Assembly: GCF_023100945.1 (NCBI RefSeq)
Contig: NZ_CP064689.1
Coordinates: 9,344,001 to 9,408,000 of the forward strand
Source of the DNA: Bradyrhizobium sp. 200
GTDB taxonomy: Bacteria > Pseudomonadota > Alphaproteobacteria > Rhizobiales > Xanthobacteraceae
DNA length: 64,000 nt
Direction: 5' to 3'
The notes under the pieces are model-generated. The model was not told where the DNA came from. It did no database searches and worked only from the letters and a program-made list of their open reading frames with translations. The position numbers were made by a program, and so were the translations under genes. Shown here piece after piece: positions 8,100 to 17,232 of the stretch (positions are counted from its first letter, which is position 1; every line of letters starts with the position of its first letter).

Positions 8100-8903
8100 C
8101 TACGCCGCGTAGCCGCTCAAATCAGTGACCGTGGGCGAATCGCCGTTGAGCGGGTTGGCCGGGTCGCGCGCGTAGCGCAGGGTTTCAAACCGCATGGCGC
8201 GCGCGTCCACCATCACCAGCCGTCCGACCAGGCTCTCGCCGAAGCCGACGATTTCGCGGATCGCCTCCAGCGCCATCATCGAGCCCAGCATGCCCGCCAG
8301 CGCGCCCATGACGCCGGCTTCGGCGCAGGCCGGCACGGTGCCGGGCGGCGGCGGTTCGGGAAACAGGCAGCGATAGGTCGGATTGAACTCGCCCTGCTCG
8401 TTGCGCTCATGGGCGCGGATCGTGGTCAGCGATCCGTCGAACATCCCCAGCGCCGCCGTGATCAGCGGCTTTCCGGCAAAGAAGCAGGCATCGGAAACCA
8501 GATAGCGGGTTTCGAAATTATCGGAGCCGTCGAGCACGAGATCGTAGCCGCCGATCAGTGACATCACATTCTTTGCATTGAGACGCACCGCATGCGCCTC
8601 GAAGTGAACATGGGGATTGAGCGCGTGAATCACTTCGGCGGCGCTGTCGACCTTGCGCCGTCCGATATCCGGCGTGGTGTGGATGATCTGCCGCTGCAGG
8701 TTGGACAGCGAGACGATGTCGTCATCGACCGCGCCGAGCGTACCGATGCCGGCGGCGGCCAGATACATCAGGACCGGCGCGCCGAGCCCGCCGGCGCCGA
8801 TCACCAGCACCGACGCCTCCTTGAGCGCGGTCTGCCCCGGCCCGCCGACTTCGCGCAGCACGATATGGCGGGCGTAGCGTTCGAGTTCGTCGGCCGTCAG
8901 CAT
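8100..8903 (-). CDS. moeB: MoeB/ThiF-family adenylyltransferase (E1-like)
   Basis: This 267-residue enzyme should adenylate the C-terminal Gly-Gly of a ubiquitin-like sulfur carrier (MoaD in molybdopterin synthesis or ThiS in thiamine synthesis). Visible motifs are the ATP loop GAGGLG (36-41), the R71-Q72 pair in LSNLQRQIIH, the segment DGSDNFETR (125-133) and the candidate transfer cysteine C193 in PACAEAGVMG. The structural zinc site of E. coli MoeB is not preserved: the first Cys-x2-Cys is reduced to T176-Y-R-C179, and the C-terminal pair is missing. No mo or thi gene is adjacent, so the partner is open. It is convergent with the aldo/keto reductase gene, 9 bp apart. Confidence 0.87.
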   Translation of the reverse strand: MLTADELERYARHIVLREVGGPGQTALKEASVLVIGAGGLGAPVLMYLAAAGIGTLGAVDDDIVSLSNLQRQIIHTTPDIGRRKVDSAAEVIHALNPHVHFEAHAVRLNAKNVMSLIGGYDLVLDGSDNFETRYLVSDACFFAGKPLITAALGMFDGSLTTIRAHERNEQGEFNPTYRCLFPEPPPPGTVPACAEAGVMGALAGMLGSMMALEAIREIVGFGESLVGRLVMVDARAMRFETLRYARDPANPLNGDSPTVTDLSGYAA

Positions 8904-8995
8904 GGTTCCGTCAAATCCTCTATCGCATTGATCAGCCCTGAACCGGGGCGCGGTTGTTGCCGACTAAGCAGATGTGCTTAATTGGCGGGACGTCA

Positions 8996-10414
8996 ATGAC
9001 GCGCTCCCCTATTCCCCTCCGGCATTCTCCTGGATTTGTCATGAGATCGGTGCTTTCGGCAACATTGATGATCGCGGCCTTAGGTTTTGCGGCCTCGCGG
9101 GCCCAGGCGCAGATGACGCCGCCATCCACGGCAGGAACCAAGGCGAAACCGGTGACGACGCTGCCGATCCGTCCCGCGCTGCAGAAGCCGGAGGACACGG
9201 CCAAGGCATTGGGGCAGGCCGAGCGGCTGGCGCTGCAGTCGGACCTTGCCTGGGTCGGGCAATATAACGGCGCCATCACGGGCGACGTCAGCGAGCGCAT
9301 GGTCACTGCCATCAAGGAATTCCAGAAATCCCGCGGCGGCAAACAGACCGGCGTGCTCAATCCGCAGGAGCGCGGCATCCTGGCCGACACCGCCAGGCGA
9401 AAGCAGGAGAGCGTCGGCTGGAAGATCCAGACCGATCCCGGCACCGGCGTGCGGCTGGGTATCCCCACCAAACTGGTGCCACAGCAGGCCAGCGACGCCA
9501 ACGGCACCAAATGGACCTCGCCTACCGGCACGATCCAGATTCAACTGGCGCGGCGCAAGGAAGCCGGTCCCGTCACGGCAAAGCTCGCCGAGCGCGAGAA
9601 GAAGGAGCCGGGGCGCAGCATCGACTACACTGTGGTCAAGCCGGACTTTTTTGTGCTGTCCGGCCTGCAGGGCCTGAAGAAATTCTATATGCGCGGCACG
9701 TTCAAGGGCGACGAAGTCCGCATCCTCACCATCCTCTACGATCAGGCGACCGAGAATACGGTTGAGCCGGTCGTGATCGCGATGTCGAGCGCGTTCAATG
9801 CGTTTCCTGCGCCTGCGCAAATGGCTGGGCCGCCCCCGCGCAAGACCGTGGAATACGGTACCGGTGTCATCGTCGGCGACGACGGCGCGATCATCGCCGA
9901 CCGCCAGATCACCGACGGCTGCCTTACGGTCGCGATCGCAGGGTTTGGCAATGCCGATCGCGTCGCCGAGGACAAGGAGCACGACCTCGCGCTGCTGCGC
10001 ATCTATGGCGCGCGCGGGCTGAAAGCGCTCGATCTCGCTCAAGCCGCCACCAAGACGGCGCTCGACCTCACCGGCATTGCGGATCCGCAGAACCAGGGCG
10101 GAGCTGCAGCCGTGAGCACCATCAAGGCGTCGGTGACCCAGGTCGGCGGCTCCCGCGATGTCGTGCTGTCGCCTGCCCCGGCGCTCGGTTTCTCCGGCGC
10201 CGCTGCGCTCGACGGCGACGGCAAGTTCGCCGGCATCGCGCTGCTGAAGCCGGTTCAATTGGCCGGACCCACCGATGGCGTGCCCGCGGCGCAGGCTGTG
10301 CTGGCGACGGCCGACACCGTGCGCGATTTCCTCAAGGCCAATGGCGTCAACGCATCAGGCGAATCGTCGGACGCCAAGGCGTCCGTGGTCCGCGTGATCT
10401 GCGTGCGGAAGTAG
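8996..10414 (+). CDS. Exported peptidoglycan-binding, trypsin-fold (probably inactive) protein
   Basis: This protein of about 472 residues has a signal peptide ending near ASRAQA. A peptidoglycan-binding-type repeat follows (AERLALQSDLAWVGQYNG... VTAIKEFQKS). The C-terminal third is trypsin-like, beginning GTGVIVGDDGAIIADRQITDG. The Asp region (EHDLALLRI) and a GFSGA sequence at the Ser site are present. The catalytic His is replaced by Gln (codon 9905-9907). It probably binds rather than cuts. The start is uncertain: ATG 8996 gives an extended signal peptide, ATG 9041 a standard one, and the frame is open to 8954. Confidence 0.8.
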   Translation: MTRSPIPLRHSPGFVMRSVLSATLMIAALGFAASRAQAQMTPPSTAGTKAKPVTTLPIRPALQKPEDTAKALGQAERLALQSDLAWVGQYNGAITGDVSERMVTAIKEFQKSRGGKQTGVLNPQERGILADTARRKQESVGWKIQTDPGTGVRLGIPTKLVPQQASDANGTKWTSPTGTIQIQLARRKEAGPVTAKLAEREKKEPGRSIDYTVVKPDFFVLSGLQGLKKFYMRGTFKGDEVRILTILYDQATENTVEPVVIAMSSAFNAFPAPAQMAGPPPRKTVEYGTGVIVGDDGAIIADRQITDGCLTVAIAGFGNADRVAEDKEHDLALLRIYGARGLKALDLAQAATKTALDLTGIADPQNQGGAAAVSTIKASVTQVGGSRDVVLSPAPALGFSGAAALDGDGKFAGIALLKPVQLAGPTDGVPAAQAVLATADTVRDFLKANGVNASGESSDAKASVVRVICVRK

Positions 10415-10443
10415 CTCCCCCCGCGAGCGGGCGAGGAAGAAAA

Positions 10444-12123
10444 TCAACTCGGTGTGAACCTGACGCCGGCGCGAGCCAAGCCGCCGGCGATCCCGATCGG
10501 CGTGCCGTCCGCGCGCCAGCAGGCCGCGCCCGACATTCGGCCATCGTCGTGAAACTCGATCGCGTTCATACCGCCCGCGACGGTCGGCATCACCTGCACC
10601 TTGTGTCCCATCGAGGTCAGCTTTGCTCGAATACTTTCCGGCACCGCCAATTCGACTTCGAGCGCGTTGCCCTCGGTCCACACCCGCGGCGCTTCGACCG
10701 CCTCCTGCAGGCTCATGCCGTGGTCGACCAGGTTGATCAACGCCTGCATCGCACTCGGGAAGATCCGTTTTCCCCCGGGCAGGCCGAGCGCGTAGACGAG
10801 CCTGCCGTCGCGCAGCGCCATGACAGGTGACATCGAGGTGGTGACGCGCTTGCCCGGCGCCAGCGACAGCGCATGGCCGGGACGGGGATCGTAGAGGTTC
10901 ATGTAATTGTTCGGGATGGTGCCGAGGCCGGGAATCAGAATTTTTGCGCCGAACAGATTGTTGATGGTCTGCGTGGTTGCGACCACGTTGCCGAACGCAT
11001 CCGCCGCCGTCATGTGGGTGGTGTGTGCGCTTTCGAGCTGCGCCACGCCGGCTGCCCAGCTTTGCGCACGGTCTGGATCGATCGCGCGGCGGCGTTCGCC
11101 GGCATAGGCCTTCGAGGTCAGGCGCTCGACCGGCACGTTGATGAAGTCGGGATCGCCGCTGGCGGCGGCGCGGTCGGCGAAGGCGATCTTGAGCACTTCC
11201 GCTAGATAATGGATCGTGGCGGCGGAGCCGAAACCGAGCTTGGCGATATCGTAGCCCTCGAGGATGTTGAGCATTTGCGCGATGTGCACGCCGGAGGCCG
11301 CGGGCGGCGGCGGCCCCAGAATTTGCCAGCCGCGATAATCGGCGCGGATCGGCTGGCGCTCGACGGTCTTGTAGGTCGTCAGATCCTCGCGGGCGATGAA
11401 GCCGCCGTTCTTCTTCATGTAATCGACGAGAATGTCGCCGAGCGGGCCGTGATACAGCGCCGCCTCGCCGTGCTGCGCGATATAGGTCAGCGTCTCCGCA
11501 TATTCCGACTGCACCACGCGCTCGCCGGTTTTCAGCGGCGTGCCGCTCGGCAGATAGATCGCCGAGATCGGCTTGTCCTTCAGCATCTCCCGGGCGCTGT
11601 CGGAAATGCATTCATGAAGATACGGCGTCGCCGCATAGCCGCGCGAGGCATATTTGATCGCGGGCTGCATGACGTCGGCAAGGCTCATGGTGCCGAACTT
11701 GCGCAGCGTCTCGCACCAGGCTTTCAGCGAGCCCGGCACCGCCACCGCTTTCGGCCCGTTCAGGTTCTCGTCGCCTGTTGTATCGAACACGTCATGCGCC
11801 GAGCCGGGTTTCGATGTGTAGGTATCGGGCCTGACCGCCAGCGGCACGGTGCTTTGTCCGTCGACGAAGCGATGGCTGCCGTCGGCCAGCCGGATATGGG
11901 CCATGCCGCCGCCGATGATGCCGACCATCATCGGTTCGACCACCGTCAGCGCAAACAGGGTCGCAATCGCCGCATCGATGGCATTGCCGCCGGCCGCCAG
12001 CATTTCCGCGCCCGCGCTCGATGCCAGCGGATGATTGCTGACCACCATGCCGCGGCTCCCGGTCGCCGGCTGCTTCTGGCATTGAAAACCGGTGGCTGCG
12101 CGGTCCCGCCAATGACCCGTCAT
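10444..12123 (-). CDS. ggt: Gamma-glutamyltransferase-family Ntn hydrolase
   Basis: This 559-residue homologue of gamma-glutamyltranspeptidase would be a self-cleaving Ntn hydrolase. The nucleophile Thr is at T368 in AHTTHMTAAD, where processing would give large and small subunits. There is no signal peptide, unlike secreted GGT. Residues that hold the gamma-glutamyl group in E. coli GGT differ. The R114 motif DGRE reads DGQS (Q90), the D433 position in NNQMD is N409 (NNYMN), and the SSMSP motif is TSMSP. The substrate may therefore not be glutathione; acylase-like relatives exist in this superfamily. GGAAAG precedes the ATG. Confidence 0.85.
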   Translation of the reverse strand: MTGHWRDRAATGFQCQKQPATGSRGMVVSNHPLASSAGAEMLAAGGNAIDAAIATLFALTVVEPMMVGIIGGGMAHIRLADGSHRFVDGQSTVPLAVRPDTYTSKPGSAHDVFDTTGDENLNGPKAVAVPGSLKAWCETLRKFGTMSLADVMQPAIKYASRGYAATPYLHECISDSAREMLKDKPISAIYLPSGTPLKTGERVVQSEYAETLTYIAQHGEAALYHGPLGDILVDYMKKNGGFIAREDLTTYKTVERQPIRADYRGWQILGPPPPAASGVHIAQMLNILEGYDIAKLGFGSAATIHYLAEVLKIAFADRAAASGDPDFINVPVERLTSKAYAGERRRAIDPDRAQSWAAGVAQLESAHTTHMTAADAFGNVVATTQTINNLFGAKILIPGLGTIPNNYMNLYDPRPGHALSLAPGKRVTTSMSPVMALRDGRLVYALGLPGGKRIFPSAMQALINLVDHGMSLQEAVEAPRVWTEGNALEVELAVPESIRAKLTSMGHKVQVMPTVAGGMNAIEFHDDGRMSGAACWRADGTPIGIAGGLARAGVRFTPS

Positions 12124-12372
12124 GCTGCTTTCCGCTTCTTACTGTCGTTTTCAGGCATCAGCCAATGAGATTCGAGCATGGCCGTGTTCGCCCGGGATAG
12201 CCAGAATTCCACATTCCTGCATCATTGCAAGGTGACTGATTCGGACATCCGCGATCTCTCCTTTGGATCGGGCTGGGTACGTCTGGGCGAGCTGCGGCTC
12301 GCCGCCGCAGAATGCGGGCTTTCTTGTAAGGCGTATCCCAAAGACCGCTGAAAGCCATCCAAAGGACGTGAA

Positions 12373-13143
12373 ATGCAGACGATCGTATTGGCCACCCAGA
12401 AGGGCGGCTCGGGAAAAAGCACGCTTGCCATCGGCCTTGCACTTGCCGCCATCCGGGCCGGACATAATGTCCGGCTGATCGAGACGGACCCCCAGGGCAC
12501 CGTTTCGAACTGGAAGCGCCGCCGTCCCTATGCCGCGCCGATCATCGAGCCGATCTACGCCGCCCGGGAGCTCGAACAGCGCCTGCAATCGCTCGCGCAT
12601 GACGGCGTTACGGTGACGATCGTGGATACCGCCGGCGGCGAAAGCGCCGCGACCAATTCGGCCATTCGCTATTCCGACCTCTGCCTGATTCCGACGCGAC
12701 CGAGCATCGCCGACATCGAGGCGACCGCCGCGACGCTCCGTGTCATCAGGGCCTGGCACAAGCCGTTCGCCTCCGTCCTGAACCAGACCCCGATCCGGGC
12801 CGCGACACGCCTCGCCGGTGCGGAAAATGCGCTGAGCAACGAGGCCGCGCTCGACATCGCCGATATCGTTGCCAGACCCCTTGTCACGATGCGCAACGAT
12901 CACCAGGACGCGCTGAGCGCCGGCCTCGCCGTCTGCGAACATGCGCCGGGCGGCAAGTCCGCGGAGGAAGTGCACGCCCTCTGGCAGTGGATCGAATCGC
13001 GGCTGGGCAATGCAGTTGCGGCTACTGGAGAACCGATCATCGAGGAGTTCGTGGAAATACCCGCAATTATTCCTAAATGGGCTGCGCTCCCGTCTTTCGA
13101 CACCGACAGCGCACTCTTCCTGAGAACCCCGGCTCGCGTCTGA
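12373..13143 (+). CDS. ParA/MinD-family ATPase, solitary
   Basis: This 256-residue P-loop ATPase has the deviant Walker A motif QKGGSGKST (residues 9-17), the A' segment LIETDPQGTVSNW and Walker B TIVDTAGGES. Such proteins position DNA or protein cargo, forming ATP-dependent dimers on the nucleoid. No parB, centromere-like repeat or chromosome-partition gene is beside it, so it is not the chromosomal parA; the cargo is unknown. A C-terminal tail of about 35 residues rich in acidic and hydrophobic positions follows the core. AAAGGA lies 7 nt before the ATG. The preceding 249 bp contain no gene that I can support. Confidence 0.85.
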   Translation: MQTIVLATQKGGSGKSTLAIGLALAAIRAGHNVRLIETDPQGTVSNWKRRRPYAAPIIEPIYAARELEQRLQSLAHDGVTVTIVDTAGGESAATNSAIRYSDLCLIPTRPSIADIEATAATLRVIRAWHKPFASVLNQTPIRAATRLAGAENALSNEAALDIADIVARPLVTMRNDHQDALSAGLAVCEHAPGGKSAEEVHALWQWIESRLGNAVAATGEPIIEEFVEIPAIIPKWAALPSFDTDSALFLRTPARV

Positions 13144-13160
13144 TACCACGCTTCGCGCAA

Positions 13161-13229
13161 CGTCGTTTGCGAGGAGCGATGCGACGAGGCAATCCAGACC
13201 GCCAGCCCCGGCTGGATTGCCTCGCTTCG
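13161..13229. repeat. Palindromic repeat between convergent parA-like and GNAT genes
   Basis: The core arms GAGGCAATCCAG (13186-13197) and CTGGATTGCCTC (13212-13223) are perfectly complementary, with weaker pairing outside them (GCGAGGAGCGATGCGAC). A second copy of this GCGAGGAGC family lies at 14741-14822. The repeat touches the stop codon of the GNAT gene and may end both transcripts. Confidence 0.75.
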
Positions 13230-13796
13230 CTATGGACGTCGGCGCAGCCAGTTTTCCCGCGTCACGCGCCATTTTTCCGCAAGCGTCTGGCCACTGTGAT
13301 GGGCAAGCTCGATGTAGCCGACAAGTTCGGCGCCGGTCTTTTGCTTGACCCGGCGTGACGCCACGTTGGTCGCCGCATTGCAGGCGTAGAAGCTCTCGAT
13401 CCCGAGCGTGCGGAAGACGAAATCGTTCACCGCCGAGACGGCTTCGCTCATCAGGCCCTGATTCCAATAGCATTCCGCGAGCCAGAAGCCCCGATTGCCC
13501 TTCGCATCGTCCGACCGCGGGCGAAAGCGAATATTCCCGATCGCCTCGCCGTCACCGCCGCGCAGCACCAGCATCCAATTATAGATCTCTTCTCCCGCGG
13601 CGACCTTCTCCAACTCCCTCGTGATGAAAGTCTCCGCGCCGTCCTCCGGATATGGCCAGGGGATAACCGATGCGAGATGCTGGATGATGTTCCAGTTGTT
13701 GAAATGGCGCTGGATCGCCGGCGCATCGGACAGCGCGAGCGGCCGCAAGATCAATCGCGCGGTTTGGAGCGTGGGCGTAATGGTTATTTCTGACAT
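13230..13796 (-). CDS. GNAT acetyltransferase (RimJ/RimL type)
   Basis: This protein of 188 residues runs from the ATG at 13796, whose first 13 bases overlap the end of mutM, suggesting translational coupling. The GNAT fold is seen in TARLILRPL near the N-terminus, the strand IGNIRFRPR, the segment [18 protein letters not shown] that precedes the acetyl-CoA loop, and [21 protein letters not shown] near the end. The family acetylates ribosomal-protein N-termini or small molecules; the substrate here is unknown. A longer frame, to 13871, lies entirely within mutM and is not favoured. Confidence 0.85.
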   Translation of the reverse strand: MSEITITPTLQTARLILRPLALSDAPAIQRHFNNWNIIQHLASVIPWPYPEDGAETFITRELEKVAAGEEIYNWMLVLRGGDGEAIGNIRFRPRSDDAKGNRGFWLAECYWNQGLMSEAVSAVNDFVFRTLGIESFYACNAATNVASRRVKQKTGAELVGYIELAHHSGQTLAEKWRVTRENWLRRRP

Positions 13797-14665
13797 TTCG
13801 GGCACCAGAAAGTCGAACGGCCGTTTTGAACGAAGCGCCGCACGACACCGCCACAGCCCTTGGTCTGGCACTTCTCGCCCTCGCGATCATATACCCCGAA
13901 TGAGTGCTGGAAATAGCCAAGTTCGCCCGAGGTCAGGCGATGGTCGTTGATCGAGGAGCCGCCGGCCTTGATCGCCTGATTCAGCACCGAATGAATCGCG
14001 TTCACCAGCCGCCCGGCGTGATCGGTCGGATCGCCTTTTTTTGTCGAAAGCGTCGCGGCCAATCGGCGCGGCGACAGATGCGACCGGTACAGCGCCTCGC
14101 AGACATAGATATTGCCGAGCCCCGCGACGACGCGCTGGTCGAGCAGCGCAGCCTTCAGGCTGGTCTTCTTGTTGAAACACGAACGCGCCAGCATTGCAGC
14201 GTCGAATTCATTGCCGAGCGGCTCCGGTCCGAGGCCTTTCAACAGCGGCTCATCCTCCAGCGCGTTTCGGGCGATGATCTTCATGTAGCCGAAGCGGCGC
14301 GGGTCATTGAACACGACGGCAGCCCCCGATGACATATGAAACACCACGTGATCGTGCGTGCGGTCCTCGCTGCGCGGATGGTGGAATTGGCCCGGCGTGG
14401 TGTCGCCATTGCCCTCCAGTACCCGGAACGAGCCGGACATGCCCAGATGCATCAGCAGCACATCGCCGGAGCCAAGATCCGCCATCAGATATTTGGCGCG
14501 GCGGCCGAGACCGGTCACGGTCTGGCCCTCCAGCCTCGCGGTAAAGTCTTTTTGAAAGGGAAACCGCAAATCCTTGCGCCGGGCTTCCGCTTTGAGGATT
14601 TTCGACCCTTCCATGGCGGGCTGCAGGCCGCGGCGGACGGTCTCAACTTCAGGCAATTCAGGCAT
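13784..14665 (-). CDS. mutM: Formamidopyrimidine-DNA glycosylase MutM (Fpg)
   Basis: This bifunctional glycosylase/AP lyase removes 8-oxoguanine and formamidopyrimidines in base excision repair. The ATG at 14665 gives [10 protein letters not shown], placing the catalytic Pro2 (Schiff base) and Glu3 at the required N-terminus; the frame open to 14818 cannot be right for this reason. The protein has 293 residues. The C-terminal zinc finger is complete, with cysteines in CQTKGCGG and WCPKCQK. The stop overlaps the downstream GNAT start. The gene is divergent from ubiE across 178 bp that contain a repeat. Confidence 0.97.
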   Translation of the reverse strand: MPELPEVETVRRGLQPAMEGSKILKAEARRKDLRFPFQKDFTARLEGQTVTGLGRRAKYLMADLGSGDVLLMHLGMSGSFRVLEGNGDTTPGQFHHPRSEDRTHDHVVFHMSSGAAVVFNDPRRFGYMKIIARNALEDEPLLKGLGPEPLGNEFDAAMLARSCFNKKTSLKAALLDQRVVAGLGNIYVCEALYRSHLSPRRLAATLSTKKGDPTDHAGRLVNAIHSVLNQAIKAGGSSINDHRLTSGELGYFQHSFGVYDREGEKCQTKGCGGVVRRFVQNGRSTFWCPKCQK

Positions 14666-14740
14666 GCAGGCATTCACCTTATGGAGGTGACGTGATAGCG
14701 CCATTGCGGCCGGCGCGCTATGGTTGGCCGGACACTCCTC

Positions 14741-14822
14741 GTCATTGCGAGGAGCAAAGCGACGAAGCAATCCAGCTATCCCCGCGTGGAGAGGTGGATT
14801 GCTTCGCTTCGCTCGCAATGAC
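14741..14822. repeat. Palindromic repeat between divergent mutM and ubiE
   Basis: The ends GTCATTGCGAGGAGC (14741 onward) and GCTCGCAATGAC (to 14822) are complementary. GAAGCAATCCA and TGGATTGCTTC form the inner stem. This is the same family as 13161-13229. Its right end lies 22 bp before the ubiE start codon, so it is likely to be in the ubiE leader. Confidence 0.82.
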
Positions 14823-14843
14823 AGGAAAAAGCAGGGCCGAAGG

Positions 14844-15605
14844 ATGAGCCAGCCGGATCAAACCACCCATTTTGGCTTCAGGGACGTGCCCCTGGGGGAC
14901 AAGCAGACGCTGGTGAACGACGTATTTCACAGTGTGGCCTCCCGCTACGACCTGATGAACGATCTGATGTCGGCGGGCCTGCACCGGGCCTGGAAGGACA
15001 TCATGATCAATGCGCTGAACCCGCCGAAGGGTGACGCGCCGTTTGCACTGCTCGACGTCGCCGGCGGCACCGGCGATATCGCCTTCCGCGCGGCCGGGAC
15101 GGCAGGCGCTGGCTTTCACGCAACTGTGTGCGACATCAACTCCGACATGCTCGAGGTCGGCCGCACCCGCGCTTTGGCGCGGCATCTCGACCACCAGGTT
15201 TCCTTTGTTGAGGGCAATGCCGAGGCGCTGGCGTTTGGCGATCGCAGCTTCGATGCCTACACCATCGCGTTCGGCATCCGCAACGTGCCGCGGATCGACG
15301 CTGCGCTCCGCGAAGCCTATCGCGTACTGCGGCCCGGCAGCAGATTTTTGTGCCTGGAATTCTCCACCGTCGACGTCCCCGGGCTCGACCGGCTTTACGA
15401 CTTCTTTTCGTTCAACGTCATCCCGCCGCTCGGCCGTGCCGTGACGGGCGATGCCGAGTCCTATCAGTACCTCGTCGAATCGATCCGGAAATTCCCCCGG
15501 CCCAACGCATTTGCCGAGATGATCCGCGACGCCGGATTTGCGCGGGTGAAGTGGGAAAGTCTCTCCGGCGGCATCGTGGCGTTGCATTCGGGCTGGCGTT
15601 TGTGA
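14844..15605 (+). CDS. ubiE: UbiE methyltransferase (ubiquinone/menaquinone)
   Basis: This 253-residue class I SAM methyltransferase performs the C-methylation of 2-polyprenyl-6-methoxy-1,4-benzoquinol in ubiquinone synthesis. Family marks are [20 protein letters not shown] near residue 30 and the SAM loop [23 protein letters not shown] and [14 protein letters not shown] follow. The ATG at 14844 gives the usual N-terminus; the frame extends to 14724 through the repeat and is not favoured there. The stop codon overlaps the ubiB start (GTGA), so the two are translationally coupled. Confidence 0.96.
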   Translation: MSQPDQTTHFGFRDVPLGDKQTLVNDVFHSVASRYDLMNDLMSAGLHRAWKDIMINALNPPKGDAPFALLDVAGGTGDIAFRAAGTAGAGFHATVCDINSDMLEVGRTRALARHLDHQVSFVEGNAEALAFGDRSFDAYTIAFGIRNVPRIDAALREAYRVLRPGSRFLCLEFSTVDVPGLDRLYDFFSFNVIPPLGRAVTGDAESYQYLVESIRKFPRPNAFAEMIRDAGFARVKWESLSGGIVALHSGWRL

Positions 15606-17176
15606 TTTCTGCGGCGACCCACATCGCGCGGCTGGTCCGCGCCGCTTACGTGTTCGCGCGCGAGGGCGTGTTCGGCGTTGTCGATCCAAGCCTGGTGCCG
15701 CCGCCTGGACAACTCGCGCTGCGTCTGGCACGGCTGATCGAACGCCCCGGCGCCAAATCCGGTCCGCGGCTGTCGCGCGCGCTGACGCGGCTCGGCCCCG
15801 CCTACCTCAAGCTCGGCCAGTTTCTGGCGACCCGGCCCGACGTGGTCGGAGTCGCGATGGCGCGCGATCTGGAAGCCCTGCAGGACCGGTTGCCGCCGTT
15901 TTCGCAAGCCGAAGCCGAGGCCGTAATCGCAGCGTCGCTGGAACGCCCTCTGGCTAAAGCGTTTGTCAGCCTCGGCCCGGCGGTCGCCGCCGCCTCGATT
16001 GCCCAGGTGCATCGCGGCGAGGTGGAGCACGACGGCGTACGCAAATCGGTCGCGGTGAAAGTGCTCCGGCCCAATGTCGCATCGCGCTTTCGACGCGATC
16101 TCTCCGACTTCTTCTTCGTCGCGCACAACGCCGAGGCGCATTCGGCCGAAGCGCGGCGGCTGCGGCTGATCGAGGTCATCAATACGATGTCGCGCTCGGT
16201 CGCGATGGAGATGGACCTGCGGCTCGAAGCGGCGGCGCTGTCGGAGATGGCGGAGAACACAAGCGACGACCCGGATTTCCGCGTGCCGACCGTCGACTGG
16301 GACCGCACCACCCACAACGTGTTGACGATGGAGTGGATCGACGGCATCGCGCTGAACGACCACGCGCGCCTCGAGCAATCGCATGTCGACCTGCCCGATC
16401 TCGGCCGCAAGGTGATCCAGAGCTTTCTGCGCCACGCGCTGCGCGACGGCTTCTTCCATGCCGACATGCATCCCGGCAATCTGTTTCTCGACGAGGCCGG
16501 CCGGCTGGTAGCGGTCGATTTCGGCATCATGGGCCGGCTCGGCCTGAAGGAACGGCGCTTCCTTGCGGAGATTCTGCTGGGCTTCATCACGCGCGACTAC
16601 CGCCGCGTCGCCGAGGTGCATTTCGAGGCCGGCTACGTGCCGGGCCATCACTCGGTCGAGAATTTCGCGCAAGCCATCCGCGCCATCGGCGAACCGATCC
16701 ATAATCGCACCGCCGAAGAAATCTCGATGGCCAAGCTCTTGACCCTGCTGCTCGAGGTCACCGGACTGTTCGACATGCAGACCCGGCCCGAGTTGATCTT
16801 GCTGCAGAAAACCATGGTGGTGGTCGAAGGGGTCGCGCGCGGTTTCGATCCGAAGCTGGATATCTGGAAGGTCGCCGATCCCGTGGTGCGCGAATGGATC
16901 GAGCGCAATCTCGGCCCGCTCGGGCGAATTCAGGGCGCGATGACCGGCGCGGGCGAACTCGGCCGCGTGGCGGCGAGCTTGCCTGCGATCGCCTCGCGGG
17001 CGGTTGCCGTGCTCGAGAACATGGAGAAGATGACCCGGGAAGGCCTGACGCTGTCGCCGGAGTCGATTGCCGCCTTGGGCCGCGCTGAAGGCCGCAAGAG
17101 CCGCTGGCGGACGGTGGCGCTCTGGGTCATCGCGGCGACCTTCATCGGGATTCTGGTCGCCATCCGCCAGTTGTGA
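15602..17176 (+). CDS. ubiB: UbiB atypical kinase/ATPase of ubiquinone synthesis
   Basis: This 524-residue ABC1/ADCK protein-kinase-like ATPase assists ubiquinone synthesis at the membrane. The GTG start at 15602 overlaps the ubiE stop and gives normal family length; the longer frame from 15350 runs inside ubiE. Diagnostic motifs are the KxGQ helix ([14 protein letters not shown]), the Ala-rich loop [11 protein letters not shown] that replaces the kinase glycine loop, [11 protein letters not shown] and [12 protein letters not shown] hydrophobic segment at the end (about residues 500-520, [17 protein letters not shown]) anchors it. It is followed within 4 bp by the coaBC operator region. Confidence 0.95.
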   Translation: MISAATHIARLVRAAYVFAREGVFGVVDPSLVPPPGQLALRLARLIERPGAKSGPRLSRALTRLGPAYLKLGQFLATRPDVVGVAMARDLEALQDRLPPFSQAEAEAVIAASLERPLAKAFVSLGPAVAAASIAQVHRGEVEHDGVRKSVAVKVLRPNVASRFRRDLSDFFFVAHNAEAHSAEARRLRLIEVINTMSRSVAMEMDLRLEAAALSEMAENTSDDPDFRVPTVDWDRTTHNVLTMEWIDGIALNDHARLEQSHVDLPDLGRKVIQSFLRHALRDGFFHADMHPGNLFLDEAGRLVAVDFGIMGRLGLKERRFLAEILLGFITRDYRRVAEVHFEAGYVPGHHSVENFAQAIRAIGEPIHNRTAEEISMAKLLTLLLEVTGLFDMQTRPELILLQKTMVVVEGVARGFDPKLDIWKVADPVVREWIERNLGPLGRIQGAMTGAGELGRVAASLPAIASRAVAVLENMEKMTREGLTLSPESIAALGRAEGRKSRWRTVALWVIAATFIGILVAIRQL

Positions 17177-17206
17177 TTGCAATGCTATCACAATGTGATA
17201 GCATTG
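17177..17206 (+). promoter_or_regulatory. Perfect 12-bp palindrome with FitA-like half-sites over a possible coaBC promoter
   Basis: Arms CAATGCTATCAC (17180-17191) and GTGATAGCATTG (17195-17206) are perfectly complementary around AAT. They contain TGCTATCA and TGATAGCA, half-sites I recall from the Neisseria FitAB operator, spaced 5 bp here and about 12 bp there. A -35-like TTGCAA (17177-17182) and a -10-like TAGCAT (17199-17204), 16 bp apart, fall in the same stretch, so a bound protein would block transcription. The coaBC start codon is 26 bp downstream. Confidence 0.72.
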
Positions 17207-17232
17207 ATTTCATAGCTTGCTGGAGACCTCCC

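Noticed and set aside
12151..13473. 440-codon minus-strand open frame across the ParA gene
   Set aside because: It is antisense to the ParA gene, whose Walker motifs are clear, and has no recognisable domain; long shadow frames are common in GC-rich DNA.
15464..17191. 575-codon minus-strand open frame opposite ubiB
   Set aside because: Antisense shadow of ubiB without any domain or ribosome-binding site.
17173..17232. Upstream GTG start for coaBC at 17173
   Set aside because: It would translate the palindrome and possible promoter, and overlap the end of ubiB; the ATG at 17233 has a GGAG site and begins the ribbon-helix-helix domain exactly.
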